64,000 bases of DNA from Variovorax sp. RA8 (lineage in GTDB: Bacteria > Pseudomonadota > Gammaproteobacteria > Burkholderiales > Burkholderiaceae_C): contig NZ_LR594662.1 in the NCBI RefSeq assembly GCF_901827175.1, positions 4,464,001-4,528,000 on the forward strand, read 5' to 3'. Positions 1-8,537 of the stretch are shown piece after piece (within the stretch, counting starts at the first letter, position 1; every line of letters starts with the position of its first letter). The translations under genes and the position numbers were made by a program. A model generated the notes under the pieces. The model searched no databases, was not told the origin of the DNA, and saw only the letters and a list, made by a program, of their open reading frames with translations.

Positions 1-220
1 GCTCGGCATCACGCGGGTGCTGCAGGAAGCCGACAACACGGTCAGTTCCCAGACGCCATTTATCTTGATGCAGACCCTTGTCGAAGGCCCATCCACGGTG
101 CACCTGTCGGGCACATACCACGACCGTTTCGTGCGCGAAGGTGACCGGCTTCTCATCGCCAGTCGCCAGGTGGTGCACGACACGGAAATTCTTGACACCG
201 CCTTGGCCTATCCAGTCTGA
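1..220 (+). CDS. Aromatic ring-hydroxylating dioxygenase, beta (small) subunit, C-terminal part
   Basis: Only the last 72 codons are in the window; the open frame runs in from the left edge (codons begin at base 2) and stops at 218-220. The C-terminal pattern, with a strand carrying SSQTPFIL, a VHLSGTYHDRF segment and a closing ARQVVHDTEILDT-like strand, is that of the SnoaL-fold beta subunit of Rieske non-heme iron oxygenases. These subunits hold the catalytic alpha subunits in an alpha3beta3 assembly. It ends 11 bases before the decarboxylase gene, so it is probably in the same operon. In the reported picolinate pathway a multicomponent monooxygenase makes 3,6-dihydroxypicolinate just ahead of the decarboxylase step; I infer a similar job here. 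The alpha subunit and electron-transfer parts would lie to the left. Family call is fairly firm, substrate is not. Confidence 0.6.
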   Translation, partial: LGITRVLQEADNTVSSQTPFILMQTLVEGPSTVHLSGTYHDRFVREGDRLLIASRQVVHDTEILDTALAYPV

Positions 221-231
221 GGCCACCTAGG

Positions 232-1233
232 ATGAGCATGAACAAAACCCCAAAGATCGCGCTGGAAGAGCACTTCTCCGCCCCAGGATTCGGCGAGTAC
301 TCCGCTAAATACACCCGAGCGCTCCCCGCCGATTTCGTCGCCAAGCTCGATTCCAAGCTGGCTGACTTCGATGATCAGCGCCTTCGAGAAATGGACGCGG
401 GGAACATCGAGTACGTCGTGCTGTCGCAAACAATGCCCGGCGTGCAGGCCGAGACAGATCGCGACAACGCCGTGCGCCGGGCGCGCGAGAACAACGAGTT
501 CCTGGTCGAGCGCGTGGCACGCCATCCGCGACGCTTCGGAGCCTTCGCCCACGTGGCTCTGCAGGATCCCACTGCCGCCGCCTGTGAGCTGGAACGCACC
601 GTCGTCGAGTATGGCTTCAAGGGCGCAATGATCAATGGCCACACCCTGGGGCGCTACTACGAAGGTGCGGAATTCGATGTGTTCTGGGAGCGCGCGCAGG
701 CGCTCGGCGTCCCCATCTACCTGCATCCCAACGCGTTCAGTCAGCCGCCAGCGTTGCTGGAAGGCATGCCGGTGCTTCAGGGCGCAGCCTGGGGTTGGGG
801 CGTGGAAACGGCAGGTCATGCGTTGCGCCTGTTGTTTGGAGGAGTGTTCGACCGGTTCCCACGCCTCAATCTTCTTCTGGGGCACATGGGGGAGGCTTTG
901 CCGTACCAGCGCTGGCGCCTCGACAGCCGTTTTTCCGCGTATCCGTCGGGCATCAGGCTGGCACGCAAGCCCAGCGAGTACATCGGCAGCAACATCCTCA
1001 TCACCACCTCCGGCGTGTGCTCTGCACCTGCCTTGATGGGCGCAATAGGCGAGCTTGGGGACCAGGCTGTTCTCTTTTCAGTGGACTACCCATACGAGTC
1101 GACCGCCGAGGCCTGCGCCTTCATCGAGGAAGCACCGCTCACCGACAGAACCCGTGCACTGGTGTGCCATGGCAATGCGCGCCGGCTCTTCAGGATGGGC
1201 AGCACGGAGGAGCTCGCGCTCCTGCAGATCTAA
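232..1233 (+). CDS. Amidohydrolase-2 family decarboxylase, gamma-resorcylate / 3,6-dihydroxypicolinate (PicC) type
   Basis: A 333-residue protein of the amidohydrolase superfamily branch that removes carboxyl groups from hydroxylated aromatic acids without a redox step. Visible metal-site residues are E12 and H14 (EEHF), H165 (YLHPN), H218 (LGHMGE) and D285 (SVDYPYES), and the segment WGWGVETAGHALRL is characteristic of gamma-resorcylate and 5-carboxyvanillate decarboxylases. The next genes encode 2,5-dihydroxypyridine dioxygenase and maleamate amidohydrolase. 3,6-Dihydroxypicolinate loses CO2 to give 2,5-dihydroxypyridine, so a PicC-like role is the best reading; this is inference from family plus context. 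ATG 232 is used; a second ATG at 238 is possible. A benzoate-type substrate (2,6-dihydroxybenzoate) is the alternative, but would not explain the neighbours. Confidence 0.8.
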   Translation: MSMNKTPKIALEEHFSAPGFGEYSAKYTRALPADFVAKLDSKLADFDDQRLREMDAGNIEYVVLSQTMPGVQAETDRDNAVRRARENNEFLVERVARHPRRFGAFAHVALQDPTAAACELERTVVEYGFKGAMINGHTLGRYYEGAEFDVFWERAQALGVPIYLHPNAFSQPPALLEGMPVLQGAAWGWGVETAGHALRLLFGGVFDRFPRLNLLLGHMGEALPYQRWRLDSRFSAYPSGIRLARKPSEYIGSNILITTSGVCSAPALMGAIGELGDQAVLFSVDYPYESTAEACAFIEEAPLTDRTRALVCHGNARRLFRMGSTEELALLQI

Positions 1234-1256
1234 CACTCCAAACCAAAGGACGAAAA

Positions 1257-2300
1257 ATGCCAGTCAGCGACTATCAGTTGGTCAAAGCGTGGGATGAGGT
1301 TCTGAAGCTCAGCAAGGTGGAGCGCGGACAGAAGGTCTCGATCCTGTGTGGCCCTCATACGCATCCGCAAACGCTGCAGACGGCGACGATTGCAGCGCAG
1401 GCAGCCGGCGCGATCGTCACCAAGATCGAGCTGCAGCCCATCAACGCGGAAAAAGCAACCAGCCGCGACCGGATGAACTACTTGGGTGAAACACCCCTCA
1501 CGAACAATCCAGTTGCACTCGCGGCAATGAAGAATAGCGATCTCGTCCTTGACTTGATGGTGCTGTTGTTCTCTCCTGAACAGCTCGAAATTCTCGAGTC
1601 CGGAACAAAGATCCTTTTGGTCGCGGAGCCACCCGAGGTACTGGTGCGGGCGATTCCGAATGAGGACGATCGCAAGCGCGTGCTGGCAGCATCGAAGCTC
1701 CTCAAGAAGGCGAGAAGGATGCACGTGACGTCGCCGGCTGGCACGGATGTGACCTTCCAGCTCGGAGATTTCCCGACCATCTGCGAGTACGGATTCTGCG
1801 AGGAACCCGGGCGCTGGGATCACTGGCCAAGCGGTTTCCTTTTTACCTTCGCCAACGAAGGCGGCAGCGACGGCACCATCGTGGTCGATCGTGGCGACAT
1901 CCTTCTGCCACAGAGGAACTACGTCTCGGACAAGATCACATTGAACTTGCGCGACGGTTTCGTGCGCAGCATTGAAGGTGATGTCGATGCCGCCATGCTG
2001 CGCGAGTTCATGGAGGCCTACAACGATCCCGAAGCCTACGCTATCGCGCACATCGGCTGGGGCATGCAGCCACGTTGCTACTGGCACACGCTGTCGCTGA
2101 TGGACCGCGAGGCGACAACAGGTCAGGATGCGCGCGCGTTCGAAGGCAACTTCTTGTTCTCGTTGGGTCCAAACAACGAGGCTGGTGGGCCTCGCACAAC
2201 GCCTTGTCACCTCGACATTCCCTTGCGCAACTGCACAGTGAAGCTCGATGACATCGTCGTGGTTCAAGATGGCAAAGTCATTGACGAGGCTTTTCAATGA
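1257..2300 (+). CDS. nicX: 2,5-dihydroxypyridine 5,6-dioxygenase (first copy)
   Basis: 347 residues, matching the length of NicX of Pseudomonas putida, and starting with the same MPVS. NicX is an Fe(II) extradiol-type dioxygenase with an aminopeptidase-M29-like fold that opens 2,5-dihydroxypyridine to N-formylmaleamate. Candidate iron ligands are E177 (CEYGF), H265 (AHIGWG), H318 and D320 (CHLDIP), at the positions I recall for the P. putida enzyme; the EPGRWDHWPSGF segment is also conserved. An AAAGGA ribosome site lies 6 bases before ATG 1257. The frame is open far upstream, but that part overlaps the decarboxylase gene and is not credible. The stop overlaps the next start (ATGA), so the two are translationally coupled. 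A second, more divergent nicX lies at 41667. Confidence 0.88.
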   Translation: MPVSDYQLVKAWDEVLKLSKVERGQKVSILCGPHTHPQTLQTATIAAQAAGAIVTKIELQPINAEKATSRDRMNYLGETPLTNNPVALAAMKNSDLVLDLMVLLFSPEQLEILESGTKILLVAEPPEVLVRAIPNEDDRKRVLAASKLLKKARRMHVTSPAGTDVTFQLGDFPTICEYGFCEEPGRWDHWPSGFLFTFANEGGSDGTIVVDRGDILLPQRNYVSDKITLNLRDGFVRSIEGDVDAAMLREFMEAYNDPEAYAIAHIGWGMQPRCYWHTLSLMDREATTGQDARAFEGNFLFSLGPNNEAGGPRTTPCHLDIPLRNCTVKLDDIVVVQDGKVIDEAFQ

Positions 2301-2938
2301 GCCCCGATCAGGACATCTATCAAAAGCAGGGCTTCGGCAATACGCTCGCGCCCAAGGCGCCGTTCGGTCTGCTGATCGTCGACTTCGTCAATGGATTTGC
2401 TGATCCGCTCACGTTCGGCGGCGGCAACATCGACCAGGCCATTGAATGCACACGCGGCCTTCTGGCGGCAGCACGACATCGCAACTGGCCGGTCGTGCAC
2501 ACGCGAGTTGTGTACCAAGACGATGGGACCGACGCAACCATCATGGCGCTCAAGGTCCCGTCCCTCCTAACCCTGCGCGAGCACGCACCAGAAAGCCATA
2601 TCGTCCCGCAGCTTCAACCTGTCGGCGGCGAACTGGTGCTGCGCAAAACCAATCCTTCGGCATTCTTCGGTACGTCGCTGGCAGCATGGCTGTCTCAACG
2701 CGGCGTGCAAACCTTGCTGATTGCGGGCTGTACGACCAGCGGCTGTGTTCGCGCCAGCGTGGTTGATGCCATGTGCCACGGGTTCCGCCCTCTCGTTGTC
2801 ACTGACTGCGTGGGCGATCGGTCGCTACAAGCGCACGAAGCCAATCTTTTCGACATGAAACAGAAGTATGCGACCTTGATGCCCTGCGACGTTGCACTGA
2901 AAGCAACTGCCGCTGAAGAACAAGGCGTCTCGCCCTGA
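2297..2938 (+). CDS. nicF: Maleamate amidohydrolase (isochorismatase fold, first copy)
   Basis: 213 residues of the cysteine-hydrolase (isochorismatase) superfamily. NicF hydrolyses maleamate to maleate and ammonia, the step after deformylation of N-formylmaleamate. The triad is visible as D29 (LLIVDF), K117 (VLRKTN) and C150 (TTSGCVRASVVDA). The C-terminal HEANLFDMKQKY stretch is typical of NicF. It overlaps nicX by 4 bases. The intermediate enzyme, N-formylmaleamate deformylase (NicD), is not in this cluster; the only copy in the window is at 40843. A second nicF-like gene lies at 50372. Other isochorismatase hydrolases are possible on sequence alone, but coupling to nicX makes the maleamate role likely. 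Confidence 0.82.
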   Translation: MSPDQDIYQKQGFGNTLAPKAPFGLLIVDFVNGFADPLTFGGGNIDQAIECTRGLLAAARHRNWPVVHTRVVYQDDGTDATIMALKVPSLLTLREHAPESHIVPQLQPVGGELVLRKTNPSAFFGTSLAAWLSQRGVQTLLIAGCTTSGCVRASVVDAMCHGFRPLVVTDCVGDRSLQAHEANLFDMKQKYATLMPCDVALKATAAEEQGVSP

Positions 2939-3014
2939 CATCTCAACTGAAATTGCCGCTCGTCACAACCGCGGAGCACTCCGTGCCAGCAACCCCCACT
3001 ATCTGGAGAAGCAA

Positions 3015-4193
3015 ATGACCATCAAACTCGTTGCCGCCCTTGCGGTATCCCTCGCGACCATCGCAGTCCCAAGCCGTGCCGACGTCATCAAAGTTGGTGT
3101 GATCGCACCCATGTCGGGCCCGTTCTCCGCAGTCGGTCAAACGTGGGAAGGTGGCACCAAGGCGTATCAAAAGCTCAATGGCACAACGGCGGGAGGGCAC
3201 ACGATCCAGGTCATCTTCCGCGATCTTCCGGATATCAACCCCGCGCAAGCCAAGGCACTGGCGCAGGAGCTCATCATCAAAGAGGGCGCCCAATACATCG
3301 GCGGCCTCTACTTCACGCCCGATACATTGGCTGTCGCTGCGCTCGCGCAAGAGGCCAAGGTGCCCGTCGTGATCTTCAACGCCTCGACGTCGTCGCTGCT
3401 CGAAAAGTCGGACTATCTGCTGCGCACCTCGTACACCTTGCCGCAGATGGCAGTCCCCGTCGCCAAGTACGCACTAGAGAAAAAGGTCAAGAACGTCGTC
3501 ACGCTGGTCAGCGACTTCGGCCCGGGTCTCGATGCAGAGAAAGCCTTCACCACCGAGTTCGTCAGCGGTGGCGGCAAGTTGCTCGAGGCCATCCGTGCGC
3601 CTCTGAAGACGACTGACTTCGGCCCTCTGATGCAGCGCGTGAAGGCGCTCAAGCCCGATGCCCTCTATGTCTTCGGCCCCGGCGGCCCGGCCACCTACGC
3701 AATGATCAAAGCCTACAACGAAGCAGGCTTGAGGGCTGCAGGCGTGCGCTTTCTCGGCACTGGCGAAACCGATGAAGATCAACTGCGCGCGATCGGCCCG
3801 GACCTGCTCGGCATCGAGACCGGCATGTTCTATTCGGCATCACACAACTCGCCTTTGAACAACGCTGTCATCAAGACCCTGGGCGAAGTGGCACCCAAGG
3901 CCATCCCGACCGTCCAGCTGGCGAACGCGTTTGACGGCCTGCATGTGATCTATCACATGGTCAAGGCAACGGACGGTAAGCGCGATGGTGCCAAGGCACT
4001 GGCTGCTGCCAAGGGCTTTTCGTGGGAGAGCCCTCGAGGCCCGGTGAAGATCGACTCGGTCTCTCGCGAGTTTGTGCAGAACGTCTACATGCGCGTGGTT
4101 GAGAAGGATGCTTCTGGTCAATACGTCAACCGGGAATTCCGGACTTTCGAGATGCAACCCGATTACGGACGCATCCAAAACACGTCCAAGTAA
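3015..4193 (+). CDS. Branched-chain-amino-acid-type ABC transporter, periplasmic substrate-binding protein
   Basis: 392 residues, with an N-terminal signal peptide of about 22 residues ending SRA, then the LivJ/LivK-type start VIKVGVIAPMSGPF. Two Rossmann-like lobes of periplasmic-binding-protein type 1 fold follow. It would capture the substrate for the LivH/M/G/F-like importer encoded next. It starts 76 bases after nicF on the same strand, so substrate uptake and ring degradation are probably transcribed together. In such catabolic operons the HAAT-family receptor usually binds the aromatic acid rather than an amino acid; picolinate or a hydroxypicolinate is the inferred ligand. The family is certain, the ligand is not. 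Confidence 0.88.
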   Translation: MTIKLVAALAVSLATIAVPSRADVIKVGVIAPMSGPFSAVGQTWEGGTKAYQKLNGTTAGGHTIQVIFRDLPDINPAQAKALAQELIIKEGAQYIGGLYFTPDTLAVAALAQEAKVPVVIFNASTSSLLEKSDYLLRTSYTLPQMAVPVAKYALEKKVKNVVTLVSDFGPGLDAEKAFTTEFVSGGGKLLEAIRAPLKTTDFGPLMQRVKALKPDALYVFGPGGPATYAMIKAYNEAGLRAAGVRFLGTGETDEDQLRAIGPDLLGIETGMFYSASHNSPLNNAVIKTLGEVAPKAIPTVQLANAFDGLHVIYHMVKATDGKRDGAKALAAAKGFSWESPRGPVKIDSVSREFVQNVYMRVVEKDASGQYVNREFRTFEMQPDYGRIQNTSK

Positions 4194-4208
4194 CGCCGGG
4201 ACAGCAGC

Positions 4209-5078
4209 ATGTCTGTCGCTCTTTTCAGCAGCATTCTGATCGACGGGATCACGTACGCGATGATCCTGTTCATGATCACCGTGGGTCTGTCGATGACCAT
4301 GGGTCTCATGCGGGTGGTGAATCTGGCCCATGGTGCATTTGCGATGCTGGGCGGGTTTCTTGCCGCCAGCCTCCCACAGCGCCTGGGCGTGCCCATTGGA
4401 GTGGGCTTCGTGCTGGCCATCGTTCTGGTCGGGCTCATCGCGGTGCTGTTCGAGCGCATCTTGTTACGCCGCTTCTACCGGCGCGACGACCTCGATCAAA
4501 TGCTGGTGACGATTGGGTTGATGTTTGTCGCGACGGCCGCAGTAAACCTGTTGTTCGGGTCCTCGGTGACATCCGTCGCGCTGCCCGAAGCATTCATCGG
4601 CTCGGTGGATCTTGGCTTTCGTTCGATCCCCCGGCATCGGCTCATCGTCGTTGCCTGCGGCCTGGTCGTCGTCACTATCCTTTGGCTGACAGTGGACCGA
4701 TCGTCCTTCGGCATCCGCGTGCGTGCTGCAGTGGACAACGCGCCGATCGCACGGGCCATCGGCATCGACACGACGAAGATCTACGCGGCCACCTTTGCAA
4801 TCGGCGCAACACTTGCGGCGTTGGGGGGGATCGCTGGCGCGGAGTTGTTGCCGATGGAGCCTACCTACGCCTCGAAGTATCTCGTGATCCTCCTGGCGGT
4901 CGTGGCCGTGGGGGGTAACGGAAATCTGTTCGGCTCCTTCTTTGCAGCGTTGCTGCTTGGCATTGTGGAGACTTCTATGAAGTACATGGTTCCGCAGCTC
5001 GCATCGGCTGCGTTTTTTCTGACGATGATCATCGTCTTGCTGGTGCGGCCGCAAGGTCTGTTCGGGAGGCAGGCATGA
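4209..5078 (+). CDS. ABC transporter permease, LivH type
   Basis: 289 residues, mostly hydrophobic, with the LivH-type N-terminal run (GLSMTMGLMRVVNLAHGAF) and the EAA-like loop around VRAAVDNAPIARAIGIDT. It is one of the two inner-membrane subunits of a HAAT-family importer. It lies 15 bases after the binding-protein gene and its last 4 bases overlap the livM-like gene, a tight translational coupling. Start ATG 4209. There is no sign of damage. Confidence 0.9.
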   Translation: MSVALFSSILIDGITYAMILFMITVGLSMTMGLMRVVNLAHGAFAMLGGFLAASLPQRLGVPIGVGFVLAIVLVGLIAVLFERILLRRFYRRDDLDQMLVTIGLMFVATAAVNLLFGSSVTSVALPEAFIGSVDLGFRSIPRHRLIVVACGLVVVTILWLTVDRSSFGIRVRAAVDNAPIARAIGIDTTKIYAATFAIGATLAALGGIAGAELLPMEPTYASKYLVILLAVVAVGGNGNLFGSFFAALLLGIVETSMKYMVPQLASAAFFLTMIIVLLVRPQGLFGRQA

Positions 5079-6088
5079 GCGCAGTGAATCCTTCCTTGGC
5101 GATGGTCGCTCCGTCCCCAACCCGCCCGTGGATGCAACTGCGTGTCGAGATCGTGCTGACGCTGGTGGGATTGCTGGCCTTCGTGCTGTTCCCTCAAGAC
5201 CTCGGGTTGCTGACCAACATGGCGACCATGTCCATTTTTGCGCTGTCGTTGAGCCTCGTGCTTGGCCAGGCAGGCATCGCGACCCTGGGTCAAGCCGCGC
5301 TGTACGGAAGCGGCGCCTACGTGGCGGGTTGGACGGCGCTGTACCTGACGGCCGATCCCATCGTTGGCCTGCTGCTGGGCGCACTGGGTGGTGGTTTGAT
5401 TGCGTTGCTGAGTGGTGCCGTGATGCTGCGGGCGACCAAGCTCACGCTCGTCATGCTGACCATTGCAGTGGCCCAGCTGCTACTCGAACTGGCCAACTGG
5501 GCCAGGTGGCTGACCGGTGGAGACGACGGACTGGCGGGATTCAACATTGGCCCGCTGTTCGGCATCTGGGAGTTCAATTTCCTCGGCCACACCGGCTACT
5601 TCTATGCGTTGAGCGCATTGGTCCTGGTGTACTTCCTGGTGCGCAATCTTGTGGAGTCGCCTTTCGGTCTGACGGCCAAAGCGATCCGGCAAGACCCGGG
5701 CCGGGTACAGGCGCTGGGGGGACGCGTCTACCTGCATCTGCTGGCGGTGTACACCGTAGGCGGCATTGTGGCCGGGCTCGCCGGCGCATTGACGGCGCAA
5801 ACCAGCAAAGTAGCCAATCTCTTCATGCTCGACTTCACGACATCGGCAGGTGTCGTGGTCATGATCGTACTGGGTGGCACCCGTCGTCTGTCGGGTGCGG
5901 TGCTCGGCACCGTCGCGTACATGACCATCCACCACATCGCATCAACTTTGAACCCCTATCACTGGCTGTTCTTCATCGGATCGATGCTGATCGTCGTACT
6001 CATCGTCCTGCCTGAAGGGCTGATCGGGCTTCTGGATCGCGCCATGGCGTACGCGAAGCGGCTGGGTGCGAGCGGGGGAGCCCAATGA
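5075..6088 (+). CDS. ABC transporter permease, LivM type
   Basis: 337 residues, a multi-pass inner-membrane protein of the LivM family. It shows the SLSLVLGQAGIATLGQAALYG motif near the first membrane segments and the cytoplasmic coupling loop around LTAKAIRQDPGRVQALGG. It pairs with the LivH-like subunit to form the channel. Its start overlaps the livH-like stop by 4 bases and its end overlaps the ATPase start by 4 bases. Confidence 0.9.
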   Translation: MSAVNPSLAMVAPSPTRPWMQLRVEIVLTLVGLLAFVLFPQDLGLLTNMATMSIFALSLSLVLGQAGIATLGQAALYGSGAYVAGWTALYLTADPIVGLLLGALGGGLIALLSGAVMLRATKLTLVMLTIAVAQLLLELANWARWLTGGDDGLAGFNIGPLFGIWEFNFLGHTGYFYALSALVLVYFLVRNLVESPFGLTAKAIRQDPGRVQALGGRVYLHLLAVYTVGGIVAGLAGALTAQTSKVANLFMLDFTTSAGVVVMIVLGGTRRLSGAVLGTVAYMTIHHIASTLNPYHWLFFIGSMLIVVLIVLPEGLIGLLDRAMAYAKRLGASGGAQ

Positions 6089-6837
6089 CTTACCGACTGC
6101 AAACTCAGAACCTCTGTCACTCCTTTGGTGGCCTGGCCGCCACGCAGCATGTCTCGCTCGCCCTCCCCAAGGGCGCCCGCACGGCATTGATCGGACCGAA
6201 TGGAGCAGGCAAGACAACCTTGGTGAACCTGCTGAGCGGATCGCTGCGCCCGCAGTCCGGTGACATCCTTCTTGATGGCCGCTCTATCGTCCAACTGCCC
6301 CAGTACGCACGTGTGCGCAGCGGCATCGTTCGCACGTTCCAGATCAGCCGGCTGTTCAAGGACCTCACCGTGGAAGAGAACGTCGAGATCGCCGTGCTGC
6401 AGCGGCACCGCGCATCCATGCAGTGGTGGCCTTCACGCACGCGTTCCGCAAAAGTTCGCGAAGAGGTCTACGAGACGCTCGGCATGCTGGGTCTGCAGTC
6501 GTTCGCGCATCGGCTGGTAGGGCAATTGGCCCTAGGCGAGCAGCGGCTGGCGGAAATCGCTCTGGCTCTCGCGATGAGGCCTGACGTGCTGCTCCTTGAC
6601 GAGCCAGGTGCAGGCGTACCGCAAGGCGAAGGCGGCCGCATCATGGACGCCGTTGAGAGTCTGCCGAAAGACCTGTCTGTTCTGCTGATCGAGCACGACA
6701 TGGACCTGGTCTTCCGGTTTGCTTCGCACATCGTCGTCCTGGTTGGAGGTGCGGTCATGGTCGAGGGCTCTCCGCAGGAAGTTGCCGCCAACGAACAAGT
6801 CAAACAAATTTACTTCGGACGGGACGGTCATGCCTAA
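6085..6837 (+). CDS. ABC transporter ATP-binding protein, LivG type
   Basis: 250 residues. Walker A is GPNGAGKTT, Walker B is LLLDEPGAGV and the switch histidine is in LLIEHDMDL, the LivG-type sequence. The signature motif reads LALGEQRLAEIA rather than the usual LSYGQQ or LSGGQ form, a mild departure that is common in this branch. It powers the importer together with the LivF-like ATPase, whose start overlaps its last 8 bases. Confidence 0.9.
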   Translation: MTYRLQTQNLCHSFGGLAATQHVSLALPKGARTALIGPNGAGKTTLVNLLSGSLRPQSGDILLDGRSIVQLPQYARVRSGIVRTFQISRLFKDLTVEENVEIAVLQRHRASMQWWPSRTRSAKVREEVYETLGMLGLQSFAHRLVGQLALGEQRLAEIALALAMRPDVLLLDEPGAGVPQGEGGRIMDAVESLPKDLSVLLIEHDMDLVFRFASHIVVLVGGAVMVEGSPQEVAANEQVKQIYFGRDGHA

Positions 6838-7552
6838 GCCCCGTACCGAACTTCGGTTCGACAACGTTACGGCAGGCTATGGCGGCGTTCCTGTCGTCGA
6901 GCATCTCAGCTTCAACGTCCGCGAAGGCGAACGTCTTGGGCTGATCGGGCGCAACGGCGCAGGCAAGACAACGACGCTGGCGACGGCGATGGGTCTGGCC
7001 GATCTGATGAAAGGACGCATCGAGTTTGGTGGAAACGACATCAGCGGCGCGAGTACGTATGCGCGCGCCCGCGCTGGCCTTGGCTACGTGCCACAAAGTC
7101 GCGACATCTTCCCTTCACTGACGGTGGAAGAAAACCTGCTGTCGGGCCTGCAGGGTCGCTCGGCGAGCGATGCCCTGCCTCCGATCTATGCCCTGTTCCC
7201 GCGCCTGAAGGAGCGGCGACGCAACGGTGGCACGCAGCTCTCGGGTGGCGAGCAGCAAATGCTGTCAGTGGCACGGGCCCTCGTCGGTCAACCCCGCATC
7301 CTGCTACTCGACGAGCCGCTGGAAGGTCTGGCCCCAATGGTGCGCGAGGAGTTGATGGATGCCATCGTTCGGATGAGCGATCAGTTCGGCGTCGGCTGCG
7401 TCCTCGTGGAGCAGCACGTGGACGTCGTTCTCGAGTTTTCCAAGAATGTCATCGTTCTGGAGCGCGGCATCGCCGCTTACGCTGGCTCAGCGACAGCACT
7501 GCGAAACGAAGAGGAGCTGCTCAACCGAACCATCGGTATCCAGAAGTGCTGA
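6830..7552 (+). CDS. ABC transporter ATP-binding protein, LivF type
   Basis: 240 residues from ATG 6830. A longer open frame exists upstream, but it would lie inside the livG-like gene, and the N-terminus MPKPRTELRFDNVTAGYG is typical for LivF. Walker A is GRNGAGKTT, the signature is LSGGEQQML, Walker B is LLLDEPLEGL and the switch histidine is in VEQHVDVVL. This is the second nucleotide-binding subunit and the last transporter gene. A LysR gene follows after 46 bases on the same strand. Confidence 0.9.
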   Translation: MPKPRTELRFDNVTAGYGGVPVVEHLSFNVREGERLGLIGRNGAGKTTTLATAMGLADLMKGRIEFGGNDISGASTYARARAGLGYVPQSRDIFPSLTVEENLLSGLQGRSASDALPPIYALFPRLKERRRNGGTQLSGGEQQMLSVARALVGQPRILLLDEPLEGLAPMVREELMDAIVRMSDQFGVGCVLVEQHVDVVLEFSKNVIVLERGIAAYAGSATALRNEEELLNRTIGIQKC

Positions 7553-7598
7553 GACCAGTGCCTGACTCTCAGCTTCGGCAACAGGCTCTCATCCTGTC

Positions 7599-8471
7599 AT
7601 GCAGAAGTTTCGCGCACTCCTAGGTTCATTGCGCGTGTTCGACGCGGTATGTCGAGCCAAGGGGGTTTCGCGTGCTGCTGACCTACTGCACGTCACGCCA
7701 GGCGCCGTGAGCCAGCAGATCAAGCATCTTGAGATCGGGCTTGGCGTACAGTTGTTTCAGAAGTCTGGTCGCGAAATCGAGCTTACTGCGGTGGGCGAAC
7801 GACTCGCTCACCGCGTCTCGGATGCATTTGATCGTCTGAACGATGCGTTGAACGAGGTGGTCGACGAGCAAGCGGAAAAACGGCTGCGCCTGAAAGTGAC
7901 ACCCAGTCTGGCGATTCGCTGGCTCGTTCCTCGCCTGCACGGTTTCTACGCGCACTATCCCGACATGGATCTGGAGATTGCCACGATTGCGATAGCTGAC
8001 GACATCCGGCTGGAGGGGGCTGACTGCGCGATCCGGCACGGCGTGGGCGATTGGGGCGATGTCGAACTGGATCATCTGTTTGATGACGAGTTTGTCCCTG
8101 TCTGTGCACCCAGCATGGCCGGGCAGGTGCAGACACCTCAGGATCTACTGCAGGCCAACCTGCTGCACTCCATGATGCGGCCGCAAGCATGGCCGCTATG
8201 GTTCAGCTCCGCGGGTTTGGCGGCCCCCCCGCGCCAACGAGGAATTACGTTGGCCAATGCGGCTCTGTGCTACCAGGCTGCGGCAGATGGCCTCGGCATC
8301 GCTATGGCCCAGCGAGCCTACGTGGAGGATGACCTGCGCATCGGGCGCCTCGTCATTGCCGTGGACCACGTGGCCAAGACAGAACTCGGTTACTACCTTG
8401 TCTGCGATCCCATGAAAGCGACCACGGTCCCCGTCCGGCTCTTTCGCGACTGGATCCGTTCGGTCCGGTAG
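7599..8471 (+). CDS. LysR-family transcriptional regulator (GcvA-like)
   Basis: 290 residues. The N-terminal winged helix-turn-helix (about residues 8-65) contains SRAADLLHVTPGAVSQQIKHLE, and the C-terminal domain is of the effector-binding type-2 periplasmic fold. The short N-terminus and the RWLVPRLHGFYAHYPD segment match GcvA-like LysR proteins. It sits 46 bases after the importer operon on the same strand, an unusual arrangement for LysR proteins, which tend to be divergent from their targets. It may respond to a pyridine intermediate and control the operon at 1-7.5 kb; this is inference from position only. Confidence 0.85.
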   Translation: MQKFRALLGSLRVFDAVCRAKGVSRAADLLHVTPGAVSQQIKHLEIGLGVQLFQKSGREIELTAVGERLAHRVSDAFDRLNDALNEVVDEQAEKRLRLKVTPSLAIRWLVPRLHGFYAHYPDMDLEIATIAIADDIRLEGADCAIRHGVGDWGDVELDHLFDDEFVPVCAPSMAGQVQTPQDLLQANLLHSMMRPQAWPLWFSSAGLAAPPRQRGITLANAALCYQAAADGLGIAMAQRAYVEDDLRIGRLVIAVDHVAKTELGYYLVCDPMKATTVPVRLFRDWIRSVR

Positions 8472-8537
8472 GGACGTTGCCAAGCCGGCGCGCATCCCCA
8501 TATAGCACGCCGGCCTCATGGGCTCGGTAGACAATCA

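Noticed and set aside
795..1256. N-terminal extension of nicX by 154 codons
   Set aside because: The extension lies out of frame inside the decarboxylase gene. The ATG at 1257 has a ribosome site and gives the family's normal length and start.
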